Part shown: positions 54,235 to 62,742 of the stretch, piece by piece
Layout of the letters: each line of letters starts with the position of its first letter
How positions within the stretch are numbered: the first letter of the stretch is position 1
Origin: Nitrospirota bacterium
GTDB taxonomy: Bacteria > Nitrospirota > Thermodesulfovibrionia > Thermodesulfovibrionales > UBA9159
DNA length: 64,000 nt
Direction: 5' to 3'
Assembly (NCBI GenBank): GCA_021790195.1
Contig: JAJYIF010000002.1
Location: 62,001 to 126,000 of the forward strand
Notes under the pieces: model-generated
Seen by the model: the letters and a program-made list of their open reading frames with translations, nothing else
Told to the model about the DNA's origin: nothing
The model's database searches: none
Translations under genes and position numbers: made by a program

Positions 54235-55446
54235 TTACTTGATGAGAGAGCCCATCTTGAATATGGGAAGATACAGCGATACTACTATGAAACCAACCGT
54301 TGTTCCGAGGAATACCATGAGCAGCGGCTCCAGCAGCGAAGTCAGGTTCGAAACGGCATTGTCCACTTCGTCGTCGTAGAAATCTGCTATTTTGCTCAGC
54401 ATGGCATCGAGGGCGCCGGTCGATTCGCCCACCGCAATCATATGAGTGACCATCGGAGGAAAGACCTTTGCCTTTGCAAGTGGTTCTTCCAGGGTCTTGC
54501 CTTCCGCCACCGCCTTTCTCACGTCCATAATCGCATACTCCAGGACTTTGTTGCCTGCAGTCTTTGCGGTGATCTCAAGTCCATCGAGAATCGGCACGCC
54601 GCTGCTCACGAGTGTCCCCAGCGTACGCGTGAATTTTGCCACCGCAACCTTCCTGAGAATCATGCCGAATACGGGCGACTTCAGAAAGACTCCGTCAATA
54701 ACCAGCTTCCCTTTCTCCGTCTTCCGCATCTGACCAATAAAGATAAAGAAACCTACAAGCAGACCGGCAATAATGAGACCGCCTATGCCGGCCACGAAAT
54801 TACTGACATTTATAAGTATCCGCGTCGGCAGCGGCAATGTCCCGCCCATGGAACCAAACATCTTGGCAAACACCGGCACGACGAAGATCATTATAATTGC
54901 CAAAACAGCCACAGCTACAAAAGTGATCACTGCGGGATAGATCATGGCGCCCTTGACCTTTTTCTTGAGTTTCATCGCCTTCTCAATATAGCCGGCGAGC
55001 CTGTTGAGAATAGTGTCAAGGATACCTCCGGCCTCTCCCGCCGCCACCATGTTGACGTACAGTTCCGAGAAGACCTTGGGGTGTTTTCTCAGGGCGTCGG
55101 CATAAGTGGAACCCGATTCCACGTCGGCTTTTATAGTCGCGAGGGTTTTTGCCAGCGCCTTATTCTCCACCTGGGTTGAAAGTATGTCGAGACCCTGCAC
55201 AAGCGGAAGTCCCGCATCGATCATCGTTGAAAACTGCCTCGTAAATACTACGATGTCTTTGTCATTGACCTTGCCGCCCATGCTGAATAATTTGGGCTTC
55301 GCAGCGGCCTTTTCGGTTACCACGGTGGGAGTTATCTTCTTCAGGCGCAGCTGCGCCATCACCTCTTCTTTTGAGGCCGCAACCATTTCTCCCGAAGCGA
55401 TCGTGCCCTTTATAGTCTTCCCTGACCATTGAAATGTCGTAGGCAT
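54235..55446 (-). CDS. pilC: Type IV pilus inner-membrane platform protein PilC
   Basis: 403 residues with two GspF/PilC domains (FTRQFSTMIDAGLPLVQGL and FTRTLGTLVSSGVPILDGL) and three membrane segments, the last near LLEPLLMVFLGTTVGFIVVSLYLPIF. It forms the platform through which the PilB/PilT motors act on the pilin. GGGAGGGGG precedes the ATG. Two bases separate it from pilT. Confidence 0.95.
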   Translation of the reverse strand: MPTTFQWSGKTIKGTIASGEMVAASKEEVMAQLRLKKITPTVVTEKAAAKPKLFSMGGKVNDKDIVVFTRQFSTMIDAGLPLVQGLDILSTQVENKALAKTLATIKADVESGSTYADALRKHPKVFSELYVNMVAAGEAGGILDTILNRLAGYIEKAMKLKKKVKGAMIYPAVITFVAVAVLAIIMIFVVPVFAKMFGSMGGTLPLPTRILINVSNFVAGIGGLIIAGLLVGFFIFIGQMRKTEKGKLVIDGVFLKSPVFGMILRKVAVAKFTRTLGTLVSSGVPILDGLEITAKTAGNKVLEYAIMDVRKAVAEGKTLEEPLAKAKVFPPMVTHMIAVGESTGALDAMLSKIADFYDDEVDNAVSNLTSLLEPLLMVFLGTTVGFIVVSLYLPIFKMGSLIK

Positions 55447-55448
55447 CT

Positions 55449-56537
55449 CTACCCCCTCCCTTTGGTCTGGCTTGACACCCGCTGAATCATGGTGATCAAC
55501 TCTTCCGGGACCTGCGAACGGCCCAGGGCCTCGTCGTACGAAATAAGGCCTTTAGTATAAAGCTCAAAAAGCGACTGGTTCATTGTCTGCATACCCGACC
55601 GAGACTGACCGGTCTGCATCTGCGAGTAGATCTGGTGTACCTTGTCCTCCCTGATAAGATTTCTGATAGCAGGGATCGGCACAAGTATCTCGACGGCCAT
55701 TACCCTTCCATGCCCCAATTTCTTAGGAAGCAACTGCTGCGAAAGAATCCCCTCCAGCACAAAAGAGAGCTGTACCCGTATCTGTTCCTGTTGGTGGGCC
55801 GGAAAGACGTCGATAATACGATTGATCGTCTGCACGGCCGAGTTTGTGTGCAGCGTTGCGAGGGTCAGGTGTCCTGTTTCAGAGACAGTCAACGCAGCCT
55901 CTATAGTTTCGAGGTCACGCATCTCTCCGATAAGGACGACGTCAGGGTCTTGTCTGAGGACATATTTCAATGCGGCCTTAAATGACATAGTATCAGCATT
56001 GACTTCTCTCTGATTAATAAGGCATTTCTTGTGTCCGTGCAGATATTCTATAGGGTCTTCGACGGTGATGATATGGTCGTATCTTTCTTCATTGATCCTG
56101 TCTATCATTGCAGCCAATGTCGTAGATTTACCGCTTCCGGTAGGGCCGGTGACCAGGATTAACCCCCTTGGCTTCTTCACAAGGTCATTGACGATTTCAG
56201 GAAGACCGAGTTCGCGGAACGTTCTGATGTTGAAGGGTATTGTCCTGAATGCTCCGGCCACGGCGCCGCGCTGCATAAATATGTTGGCCCTGAACCTGCT
56301 GAGAGCTTTTATCCCGAAAGAGAGATCGAGTTCATTGTTCTCCTCGAAGCGGTGCTTCTGGGCGTCGGTAAGCACGCTGTAACAAATGGTCTTCGTATCC
56401 GCAGGCCCGAGCGGAGGATGATCTATCACGACAAGCTTTCCGTCGATCCTAAGTCGAGGCGGTGTACCGGTAGTAATGTGCAGATCAGATGCTCCGTTGT
56501 CGATCATTTGCTTCAACAAGTCATATAATGTTGCCAT
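55449..56537 (-). CDS. pilT: Type IV pilus retraction ATPase PilT
   Basis: 362 residues with N-terminal PAS-like domain (ASDLHITTGTPPRLRIDG), Walker A GPTGSGKSTTL, the Asp box, Walker B VVLIGEMRD, His box and the C-terminal AIRNLIRE motif diagnostic of PilT. It powers pilus retraction for twitching movement. GGGAGTGG precedes the ATG. It lies between pilB and pilC. Confidence 0.96.
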   Translation of the reverse strand: MATLYDLLKQMIDNGASDLHITTGTPPRLRIDGKLVVIDHPPLGPADTKTICYSVLTDAQKHRFEENNELDLSFGIKALSRFRANIFMQRGAVAGAFRTIPFNIRTFRELGLPEIVNDLVKKPRGLILVTGPTGSGKSTTLAAMIDRINEERYDHIITVEDPIEYLHGHKKCLINQREVNADTMSFKAALKYVLRQDPDVVLIGEMRDLETIEAALTVSETGHLTLATLHTNSAVQTINRIIDVFPAHQQEQIRVQLSFVLEGILSQQLLPKKLGHGRVMAVEILVPIPAIRNLIREDKVHQIYSQMQTGQSRSGMQTMNQSLFELYTKGLISYDEALGRSQVPEELITMIQRVSSQTKGRG

Positions 56538-56581
56538 CGTCCACTCCCTTAGAATTCAAAATTGGAAGTCCAGAATTTCTC

Positions 56582-58393
56582 TCAATCGCCAAAGGTGACT
56601 CTCAGCACTTCTTCTATGGAAGTAACCCCTTCTTTGACTTTTCCGATACCGCTCATCCTGAGGCTTTTCATGCCCAGTCTGATGCCAGCCTTCTTGATTT
56701 CATTTGCCGACGCGCCTTCAAGGATCAGCTCTCTCACTTCATCCCCTATCGGCATCACTTCATAAAGCGCTATTCTGCCCCTGTACCCCGTGTTGTTGCA
56801 ATTCGGGCAGCCTTTCCCCCTGAAGCATTTTGCGGTCTGGGCCTCCTCTTCCGAAAACCCTACCTTTATCAGGGCCTGGGGGGGGACCTTCTCCTCTTCC
56901 TTGCATTGGGTGCAGATCTTTCTGGCGAGCCTTTGAGCGAGGATAAGAATCACAGAGGATGAAACTAGAAAGGGCTCTATGCCCATATTGAGCAGTCTGC
57001 TTATGGTGCTGGGCGCATCATTCGTGTGCAGGGTGCTTAGAACGAGGTGGCCGGTGAGAGCGGCCTTAACAGCGATTTCGGCCGTCTCAAAATCTCTGAT
57101 CTCCCCGACCATTATGATATCCGGGTCCTGCCTCAGGAAGGACCTCAGAGAGGACGCGAACGTGAGGCCAATTTCTTCCTTTACCTGGACCTGGTTGATG
57201 CCCATGAAATTATATTCGACGGGGTCCTCCGCGGTCATAATGTTTATGCCGGGTTTATTGAGATGATTCAGGGCGGAATAAAGCGTGGTGGTCTTGCCGC
57301 TTCCTGTCGGGCCTGTGACGAGCACCATACCGTAAGGTTTCTCGATCGCAATCATAAAGTCGTCAAGTTGTTTCTTCTCGAACCCTAGCTTTGCAAGGTC
57401 TACCTGAAGGTTGGACTTGTCGAGAAGCCTTAGGACCGTTTTTTCGCCGAAGAGCGTCGGAAGGGTCGAGACGCGGAAATCGATTTCCCTTTTTTTCCCG
57501 AGCTTCAGCTTTATCCTTCCATCCTGGGGCAGCCTTCTCTCGGCGATATCCAGTCTCGACATGATCTTTACCCTCGATGTCAGGGCGGCCTTTATTTTTG
57601 TGGGCAGAGTCATGACTGTATACATGACCCCGTCCACTCTGAATCTCACCCTGAGGGAGGCTTCGTAAGGTTCAAGGTGAATATCGCTCGCCCCGGCCTT
57701 TATCGCATTTACGAAGATTCCGTTGACAAGCTTTACGATCGGCGCCTCGACTTCCTTTACGACTTCTGCGTCGTCCTTTTCTTCCACTACATCGACGGTA
57801 TCGAGGGCGCTGCCGACGATCTTATCAAAGTCGCCGACGTCTACCGTAGGGCCTTCCTCGAAGGTAAGCGAGCCTTCACCGCCGCCTTCAAGTTCTTCAT
57901 CGGACAGGGTATAATCCTTTACCTGAATCGCCTGACCGGAGTTCTTTTGGGCGGTGACGAGGCCGTCGCCGCCTTTAGCGTAACTCTTGCCTATGGCATT
58001 GATAATAGCGGATTCCGCCGCAACGACCACCTCGACATTGTACCCGGTCATGAACTTTACATCGTCTATCGCAAACACATTCGACGGGTCTGCCATAGCG
58101 ATGGTAAGCGTGGCGCCAACCCTGGTGACCGGCATGATCAGGTATTTCCGGGCCATTTCGAGCGGAATAAGCTTTACGACCGCAGCGTCTATTGAGTACT
58201 CGGAGAGATTTATGGCCGGGACGCCGAACTGTTTGGAGAGGAAAGAAACAAGCTTGTCCTCGGTGATATATCCCAATTTGGCAAGGTTTGTACCGAGGCG
58301 TCCCCCCTCTTTTTTCTGAAGACTAAGTGCCTGTTTGAGCTGCTCCTCGGAGATGATGTTTGAGGTGATGAGTATTTGACCAAGCTTCGCCAT
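56582..58393 (-). CDS. pilB: Type IV pilus extension ATPase PilB
   Basis: 603 residues. The N-terminal MshEN domain has the full c-di-GMP-binding signature (GRLGTNLAKLG followed by LVSFLSKQ with the conserved spacing). The ATPase has Walker A GPTGSGKTTTL, Walker B IIMVGEIRD, and a zinc-type four-cysteine element (CTQC and GCPNC). It drives pilus assembly and is predicted to respond to c-di-GMP. No ribosome-binding site precedes the ATG, and the -10 element ends only eight bases before it, so the mRNA may be leaderless. Confidence 0.95.
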   Translation of the reverse strand: MAKLGQILITSNIISEEQLKQALSLQKKEGGRLGTNLAKLGYITEDKLVSFLSKQFGVPAINLSEYSIDAAVVKLIPLEMARKYLIMPVTRVGATLTIAMADPSNVFAIDDVKFMTGYNVEVVVAAESAIINAIGKSYAKGGDGLVTAQKNSGQAIQVKDYTLSDEELEGGGEGSLTFEEGPTVDVGDFDKIVGSALDTVDVVEEKDDAEVVKEVEAPIVKLVNGIFVNAIKAGASDIHLEPYEASLRVRFRVDGVMYTVMTLPTKIKAALTSRVKIMSRLDIAERRLPQDGRIKLKLGKKREIDFRVSTLPTLFGEKTVLRLLDKSNLQVDLAKLGFEKKQLDDFMIAIEKPYGMVLVTGPTGSGKTTTLYSALNHLNKPGINIMTAEDPVEYNFMGINQVQVKEEIGLTFASSLRSFLRQDPDIIMVGEIRDFETAEIAVKAALTGHLVLSTLHTNDAPSTISRLLNMGIEPFLVSSSVILILAQRLARKICTQCKEEEKVPPQALIKVGFSEEEAQTAKCFRGKGCPNCNNTGYRGRIALYEVMPIGDEVRELILEGASANEIKKAGIRLGMKSLRMSGIGKVKEGVTSIEEVLRVTFGD

Positions 58394-58401
58394 TTAGGTA
58401 C

Positions 58402-58428
58402 ATTATATCAAAAATGACCTAAAGTCAA
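58402..58428 (-). promoter_or_regulatory. Promoter of the pilB-T-C-S-R operon
   Basis: On the - strand: TTGACT (58423-58428) and a perfect TATAAT (58402-58407), with a short 15-base spacer. The -10 element ends eight bases before the pilB ATG, which would place the RNA start at or next to the start codon. Confidence 0.55.
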
Positions 58429-58463
58429 CAATTAATTGTCCCTGTTTTGGATGTTGGAATATC

Positions 58464-60059
58464 TCAATTCTTTGCCTCCCGGGCCATCGTCCTGTTAGTA
58501 TAAAACTGCTGCATAATGCTCAAGAGGTTGTTGGTAAGCCAGTAAACGACAAGACCGGATGCAAAGTTTAGAAACATAAACGTAAAAATGACCGGCATAA
58601 ACATCATCATCCTGTTTTGTTTCGGGTCCATGGAAGTGGGCGTCATCTTCTGCTGGACGATCATGGTAAGTCCCATCACTATCGGCAGGGGCCCGAGCGC
58701 GAACCCGCCGATCAGAGGAAACCACGAGGGAATGTGGCCGAAGAGCGTATCCGGCTCCGACAGGTCCGTGATCCACGATATGAACGGGGCGCCTCGTAAT
58801 TCAAATGCGATCAAGAGGACTTTGTAAAGGGCAAAGAAGACAGGTATCTGAAGAAGCATGGGCAGACAGCCCCCCAACGGGTTCACCTTGTATTTCTTGT
58901 ACATCTCCAGTGTTTCCTTTTGCAGTTTCTGAGGGTCTTTTTTATATTTTTCCCTCAGCTCGTTGAGTTTAGGCTGGAGTTCCTGCATCTTCCTCATCGA
59001 CTTCTGGCTCTTTGCGAGAAGCGGGAGAAAAGGTATTCGCACAATAACAGTGAGAAGGACTATGGCCCACCCATAATTTCCGAGGAAGCTGTAAAAGAAC
59101 TTCAGGATCCAGAAAAGAGGTCTTGCTAGGATGGAGAAAAAACCGAAGTCCACTATGTGTTCGAGACCTACATGCAGTTTCTGAAGGTCATCATATTCTT
59201 TGGGGCCGGCATAAATTATCATATTGTTGACGCCGGACTTCAACTTGAGCGCAATGAGCGCAGATCCCTGCGTCTGCCACGCTTTCGCTTCAATGACACC
59301 GCCGTTCGGGACGATTGAGGAGAAGAAGTATTTGTCCTCCTGCGCTACCCATCTCACGTCTTTATTGAAAATCCTCGGCTCCGTAAGCTTATTGGCCCTC
59401 AGTTCCTCCCTGTCGCTGTCCACTAGGACAACGGGACCTATGTGAGGGGTCGAAGTCTCCTTGGCGTTATGAATGCCGAAATCACTGCCGAGGGTTATCC
59501 AGTAGTCGGGAAGGCCGCTGACTTCGTCCTTGAGGTCTATCTTGTAACTGTTCGCATAAAATGTATAAGTTCTCTTGACCGAAAACTGAGGCGAGATATA
59601 GTCGAAGACTATACTCCCGGTCTGCGAATCTTTGAGAACTAGGTCACTGCCGGTTACGCCGAAATCGACGCTGGATAGATCAAAATTGTCCCTCTCTCCC
59701 AGGGCGAGCGCAGCGTAAGGCCCTGGTTTCTTCAGAAGCGAAACAGGCATCCCGTCTCTGTCTGTATAAGTCCTAAGGACATATGCGGATACCGTTCCGC
59801 CTTTTGACGAGAGCGTCAGGCTATAGAGTGGCGTCTCGACCTTCAATATCTTTGCTGGTTTCGCCGCAGCCTCGACGGGGACAGTAGGAGAAGGAACTGC
59901 TGAAGGCGCTTCCTTTCTCGGCTCTCCTGCTTTCGTCTGCGGTGTTTGAGGGACAGGAGGCTTTTGCGGAACCGGTTTTATAAACAGGTATTGGTATCCG
60001 ACAAGGACCGCAAGAGCGAGGACGACGGCAATAAGGGTTCTCTTGTCAAGGGGATCCAC
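58464..60059 (-). CDS. yidC: Membrane protein insertase YidC
   Basis: 531 residues. N-terminal membrane segment (TLIAVVLALAVLVGYQYLFI), a proline-rich linker, a large periplasmic beta domain (about 70-320), then the conserved C-terminal insertase core of five membrane helices (FFYSFLGNYGWAIVLLTVIVR, MLLQIPVFFALYKVLL, FMFLNFASGLVVYWLTNN). It inserts and folds inner-membrane proteins. The start is a GTG one base after the yidD stop, with no strong ribosome-binding site, suggesting coupling to yidD translation. Confidence 0.95.
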   Translation of the reverse strand: MDPLDKRTLIAVVLALAVLVGYQYLFIKPVPQKPPVPQTPQTKAGEPRKEAPSAVPSPTVPVEAAAKPAKILKVETPLYSLTLSSKGGTVSAYVLRTYTDRDGMPVSLLKKPGPYAALALGERDNFDLSSVDFGVTGSDLVLKDSQTGSIVFDYISPQFSVKRTYTFYANSYKIDLKDEVSGLPDYWITLGSDFGIHNAKETSTPHIGPVVLVDSDREELRANKLTEPRIFNKDVRWVAQEDKYFFSSIVPNGGVIEAKAWQTQGSALIALKLKSGVNNMIIYAGPKEYDDLQKLHVGLEHIVDFGFFSILARPLFWILKFFYSFLGNYGWAIVLLTVIVRIPFLPLLAKSQKSMRKMQELQPKLNELREKYKKDPQKLQKETLEMYKKYKVNPLGGCLPMLLQIPVFFALYKVLLIAFELRGAPFISWITDLSEPDTLFGHIPSWFPLIGGFALGPLPIVMGLTMIVQQKMTPTSMDPKQNRMMMFMPVIFTFMFLNFASGLVVYWLTNNLLSIMQQFYTNRTMAREAKN

Positions 60060-60060
60060 G

Positions 60061-60270
60061 CTATTTTACCGGGTCATACCCACCCGGATGAAAGGGGTGG
60101 CACCTGAGCAGCCTTCGAGCGGAGAGACAGAGCCCTTTCACGACGCCGTACTTCTCTATAGCGTTGATCGAGTAGGCCGAGCACGACGGCTCAAACCTGC
60201 AGCTTCCAAGGAAAAGCGGCGACAAGGCAAATTGATATCCCCTTATAACAAGGATGATGACTTTGGCCAT
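60061..60270 (-). CDS. yidD: Membrane protein insertion factor YidD
   Basis: 69 residues with the complete YidD signature: [24 protein letters not shown] and [18 protein letters not shown]-type sequence (here given in parts: [28 protein letters not shown]). It assists YidC-dependent insertion. It lies 32 bases after rpmH, where rnpA normally intervenes. Confidence 0.95.
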   Translation of the reverse strand: MAKVIILVIRGYQFALSPLFLGSCRFEPSCSAYSINAIEKYGVVKGLCLSARRLLRCHPFHPGGYDPVK

Positions 60271-60302
60271 GAGATTATTATTTAAGAGGACCGGTAAGGA
60301 AC

Positions 60303-60443
60303 TTAAACGCTTAAGCGCTTGCGTCCCTTCGACCGCCGTCGCTGCAAGGTCTTACGGCCTCCATTTGAGTTCATCCTCTCTAGGAAACCGTGAGTCCTTT
60401 TCCTTTTTGTCTTGTGCGGGTGGAATGTTGTGTATGTTCCCAT
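60303..60443 (-). CDS. rpmH: 50S ribosomal protein L34
   Basis: 46 residues, beginning [20 protein letters not shown] and ending [12 protein letters not shown], the classic L34 pattern with [15 protein letters not shown] in the middle. An in-frame start at 60587 would add 48 unrelated residues. The ATG at 60443 is preferred because GAGGAAAAT and a strong promoter precede it. Here it is followed directly by yidD, with no rnpA. Confidence 0.95.
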   Translation of the reverse strand: MGTYTTFHPHKTKRKRTHGFLERMNSNGGRKTLQRRRSKGRKRLSV

Positions 60444-60459
60444 ATTTTCCTCGTCAGAC

Positions 60460-60488
60460 AGTATAACTATTGAAAACAATAAAGTCAA
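60460..60488 (-). promoter_or_regulatory. Sigma-70-type promoter for rpmH
   Basis: On the - strand TTGACT (60483-60488) and TATACT (60460-60465) with a 17-base spacer. A start near 60453 gives a very short leader including GAGGAAAAT before the ATG. Confidence 0.75.
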
Positions 60489-60788
60489 GCATTCAATCGC
60501 AAAATTCTCTTGGAGCGTCTGGTCCGAAAAAAGAGTTGGTCTGTCCAGTGCCTTATCAGCTGATCTGGACAAAGAATTCGTGCGCATCCACTCATAATAG
60601 CGGGTTCTCGGACACGCTTGCTGGTGTCAATATCAGGTTCTAGAATGAATCTCAAGAAGTTAAGAATACTTGATGTGCGCTAAGGCATGGGAGACAGACT
60701 TCTTTGTGCCTTCCGCACTCCGCAAGCCATTTCGCAGCTTAATGATCCTATAAATAACATCTATAGAAATATCCGGTTCTTTTTCTTG

Positions 60789-60794
60789 TATAAT
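60789..60794 (+). promoter_or_regulatory. -10 element upstream of the multihaem cytochrome gene
   Basis: A perfect TATAAT with no convincing -35 hexamer at 16 to 18 bases. It may therefore need an activator. A start near 60801 lies before both candidate start codons (60813, 60855). Confidence 0.4.
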
Positions 60795-60854
60795 ATCGCA
60801 CGTGCATGATGCATGAGGTTTATTGAAAAGGTATCGGGAGGAGGATACGGTATT

Positions 60855-62186
60855 ATGAGAAGGTCTGTGGTTTTGGTTCTGATTCTCTTGTTTTCATTGG
60901 TCGGAGTTGCAGTTTATGAAGGAGGAGCCGTCGCACAGCAGAGGAAGAAAGATGCTGATTGCTTTGCCTCCAAGTGTCATGACAAGATGGGGACGGATAA
61001 ATTTGTGCATGGTCCGGTTGCCGTGGGCGACTGCAAGGCCTGCCATGTCCCCACTGATAAGCACAAGTTTGCAACCATAAAGAATGTGGGGCAGCTTTGT
61101 TACAAGTGTCACGACAAGGTGAACACAAAAAAGGACGTGCATAAACCGGTCAGGGACGGAAACTGCACTAAATGTCATGACCCTCACCAGTCGCCTTACA
61201 AGTACCAACTCCGGGCAGATGGTAAGAACCTCTGTTTCATGTGCCACGACAAGAAGATCGCTGAGGGTAAATTTGTCCACGGCCCTGTTGCCGTGGGCGG
61301 TTGCCCCATGTGTCACAACCCTCATCAGACCGATTATCCTAAACTCCTCAATGCGTCGGGAAATAATGTATGCTTCGCCTGTCATACCGACAAGGCCGAG
61401 GCATTCAAGGGAAAGAAATTCATCCATAAGCCTGTTGCCGACAATTGCGTCAACTGCCACAGCCCTCATGCCGCGGATTATAAGTATAATCTGAAGGCTG
61501 ATGGTAGAATGGATTTATGTCTGGGCTGTCACAAGGACAAGAAAGAGTGGATTGAGAAGGTCAAGGTCAAACACGGCGGTCTTTCTACGGACAAGAAATG
61601 CCTGGCCTGCCACGACCCGCACGTCTCGGATTATGCAAAACAGTTGATCAAGCCGCCGGTCGAGCTTTGTCTGTCATGCCATGACAAGCCCTTGGATACG
61701 CCGGACGGCAAGATCATGAACATGAAGGATTACCTTGCGAAGAACAAGTACAAGCATGGCCCGATAAAGCAGGGCGATTGCTCGAGCTGCCATAATACTC
61801 ACGGATCGGACAATTTCAGGATACTCAGGAAATATTTCCCTCCGCTCTTCTATGCGCCGTTCGACCCGAAGAACTACCAGCTGTGTTTCAGTTGCCATGA
61901 GAAGACGCTGGTGCTCGATCCAAGGACGACGACCCTGACCAACTTCAGGAACGGAGACGTCAACCTGCACTATCTGCATGTCAATAAACCCGATAAGGGA
62001 CGTACTTGCAGGGCCTGTCATGACGCTCATGCGACAAACAACCCGAAGCATATCCGCGACTCAGTCCCCTTCGGTGCGTGGGCGCTGCCTATTGGATATC
62101 AGAAGACCGATACCGGCGGTTCCTGCAGCCCTGGTTGTCATCAGACATTCAGGTATGACAGAAACAATCCGGTAAAGAACAGGTGA
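60855..62186 (+). CDS. Exported multihaem c-type cytochrome (paired CxxCH)
   Basis: About 443 residues. Signal peptide MRRSVVLVLILLFSLVGVAV, then 13 standard CxxCH motifs in roughly 20- and 40-residue repeats of the doubled-CxxCH type (H(G/K)PV..G.C..CH, then LC..CHDK), plus a first expanded motif CFASKCH (Cx4CH) and a last CSPGCH (Cx3CH), so 13 to 15 haems. It should carry electrons in the periplasm or at the cell surface. The ATG at 60855 follows GGAGGAGG. An ATG at 60813 is less fitting. It is co-oriented with two TPR-containing genes. Confidence 0.9.
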   Translation: MRRSVVLVLILLFSLVGVAVYEGGAVAQQRKKDADCFASKCHDKMGTDKFVHGPVAVGDCKACHVPTDKHKFATIKNVGQLCYKCHDKVNTKKDVHKPVRDGNCTKCHDPHQSPYKYQLRADGKNLCFMCHDKKIAEGKFVHGPVAVGGCPMCHNPHQTDYPKLLNASGNNVCFACHTDKAEAFKGKKFIHKPVADNCVNCHSPHAADYKYNLKADGRMDLCLGCHKDKKEWIEKVKVKHGGLSTDKKCLACHDPHVSDYAKQLIKPPVELCLSCHDKPLDTPDGKIMNMKDYLAKNKYKHGPIKQGDCSSCHNTHGSDNFRILRKYFPPLFYAPFDPKNYQLCFSCHEKTLVLDPRTTTLTNFRNGDVNLHYLHVNKPDKGRTCRACHDAHATNNPKHIRDSVPFGAWALPIGYQKTDTGGSCSPGCHQTFRYDRNNPVKNR

Positions 62187-62190
62187 GGCC

Positions 62191-62742
62191 ATGAGAAGCG
62201 GAAAGCTCGCAATAAGGACGGCGTCAGGAAGAGACCTTTCCCGGAGGATTTTGTTCTTGTTGCTCGGGGTCGCTCTTGTATTCGTCCCTATGAAGGCTTT
62301 GGCGCAGCAGGACTCCTCCGACAAGGCGGCTTCGCTTCTCAAAGACTCCATAAAGCTCTTTGATGAGGGAGATACGGACAAGGCGATAGAAGCCGCCAGG
62401 GAGTCGATCAAGGCCGATCCGAGTAATGCGGATGCCTATGACCGACTTGGCTATATGCTTCTGAAGAAAGATCAGGCCGACGAGGCCATGGGCGCCTTTG
62501 ATTCAGCACTTAAGATCAATCCCAGAATGCGTACGTCCAAGACAGGCAAGGGGCTTGTTCTCCTCAAAAAGGGCGATCTGAAGGGGGCTGAGGCCATCCT
62601 GAAGGAGGCGCTGGAACTAAACCCTTATCCATCTATGACGCACTATGCACTCGGGCTCGTTTACGAAAAAATGGGAGATTACGAAAAGTCCGTGGAACAG
62701 TTCAAGGATGGGATAAAAAAATATAAGAGCGGCAAGAGATGA
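62191..62742 (+). CDS. Exported TPR protein
   Basis: 183 residues. A signal segment (RILFLLLGVALVFVPMKALA) is followed by four tetratricopeptide repeats, e.g. AIEAARESIKADPSNADAY and AMGAFDSALKINPR. It is expected to act as a periplasmic scaffold, possibly for assembly of the cytochrome encoded four bases upstream (inference). GGTGAGG precedes the ATG. It overlaps the next gene by four bases. Confidence 0.85.
   Translation: MRSGKLAIRTASGRDLSRRILFLLLGVALVFVPMKALAQQDSSDKAASLLKDSIKLFDEGDTDKAIEAARESIKADPSNADAYDRLGYMLLKKDQADEAMGAFDSALKINPRMRTSKTGKGLVLLKKGDLKGAEAILKEALELNPYPSMTHYALGLVYEKMGDYEKSVEQFKDGIKKYKSGKR

Larger units (their letters stand above)
60444..60854. other. Divergent intergenic region between rpmH and the cytochrome gene
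   Basis: 411 bases. It contains the rpmH promoter at 60460-60488 and a TATAAT at 60789-60794 for the cytochrome gene. The middle part (60500-60780) has no gene that I can recognise. No dnaA gene or DnaA-box cluster was seen beside rpmH. Confidence 0.6.

Noticed and set aside
60444-60587. N-terminal extension of rpmH
   Set aside because: L34 is about 46 residues. The promoter and ribosome-binding site lie inside the proposed extension.
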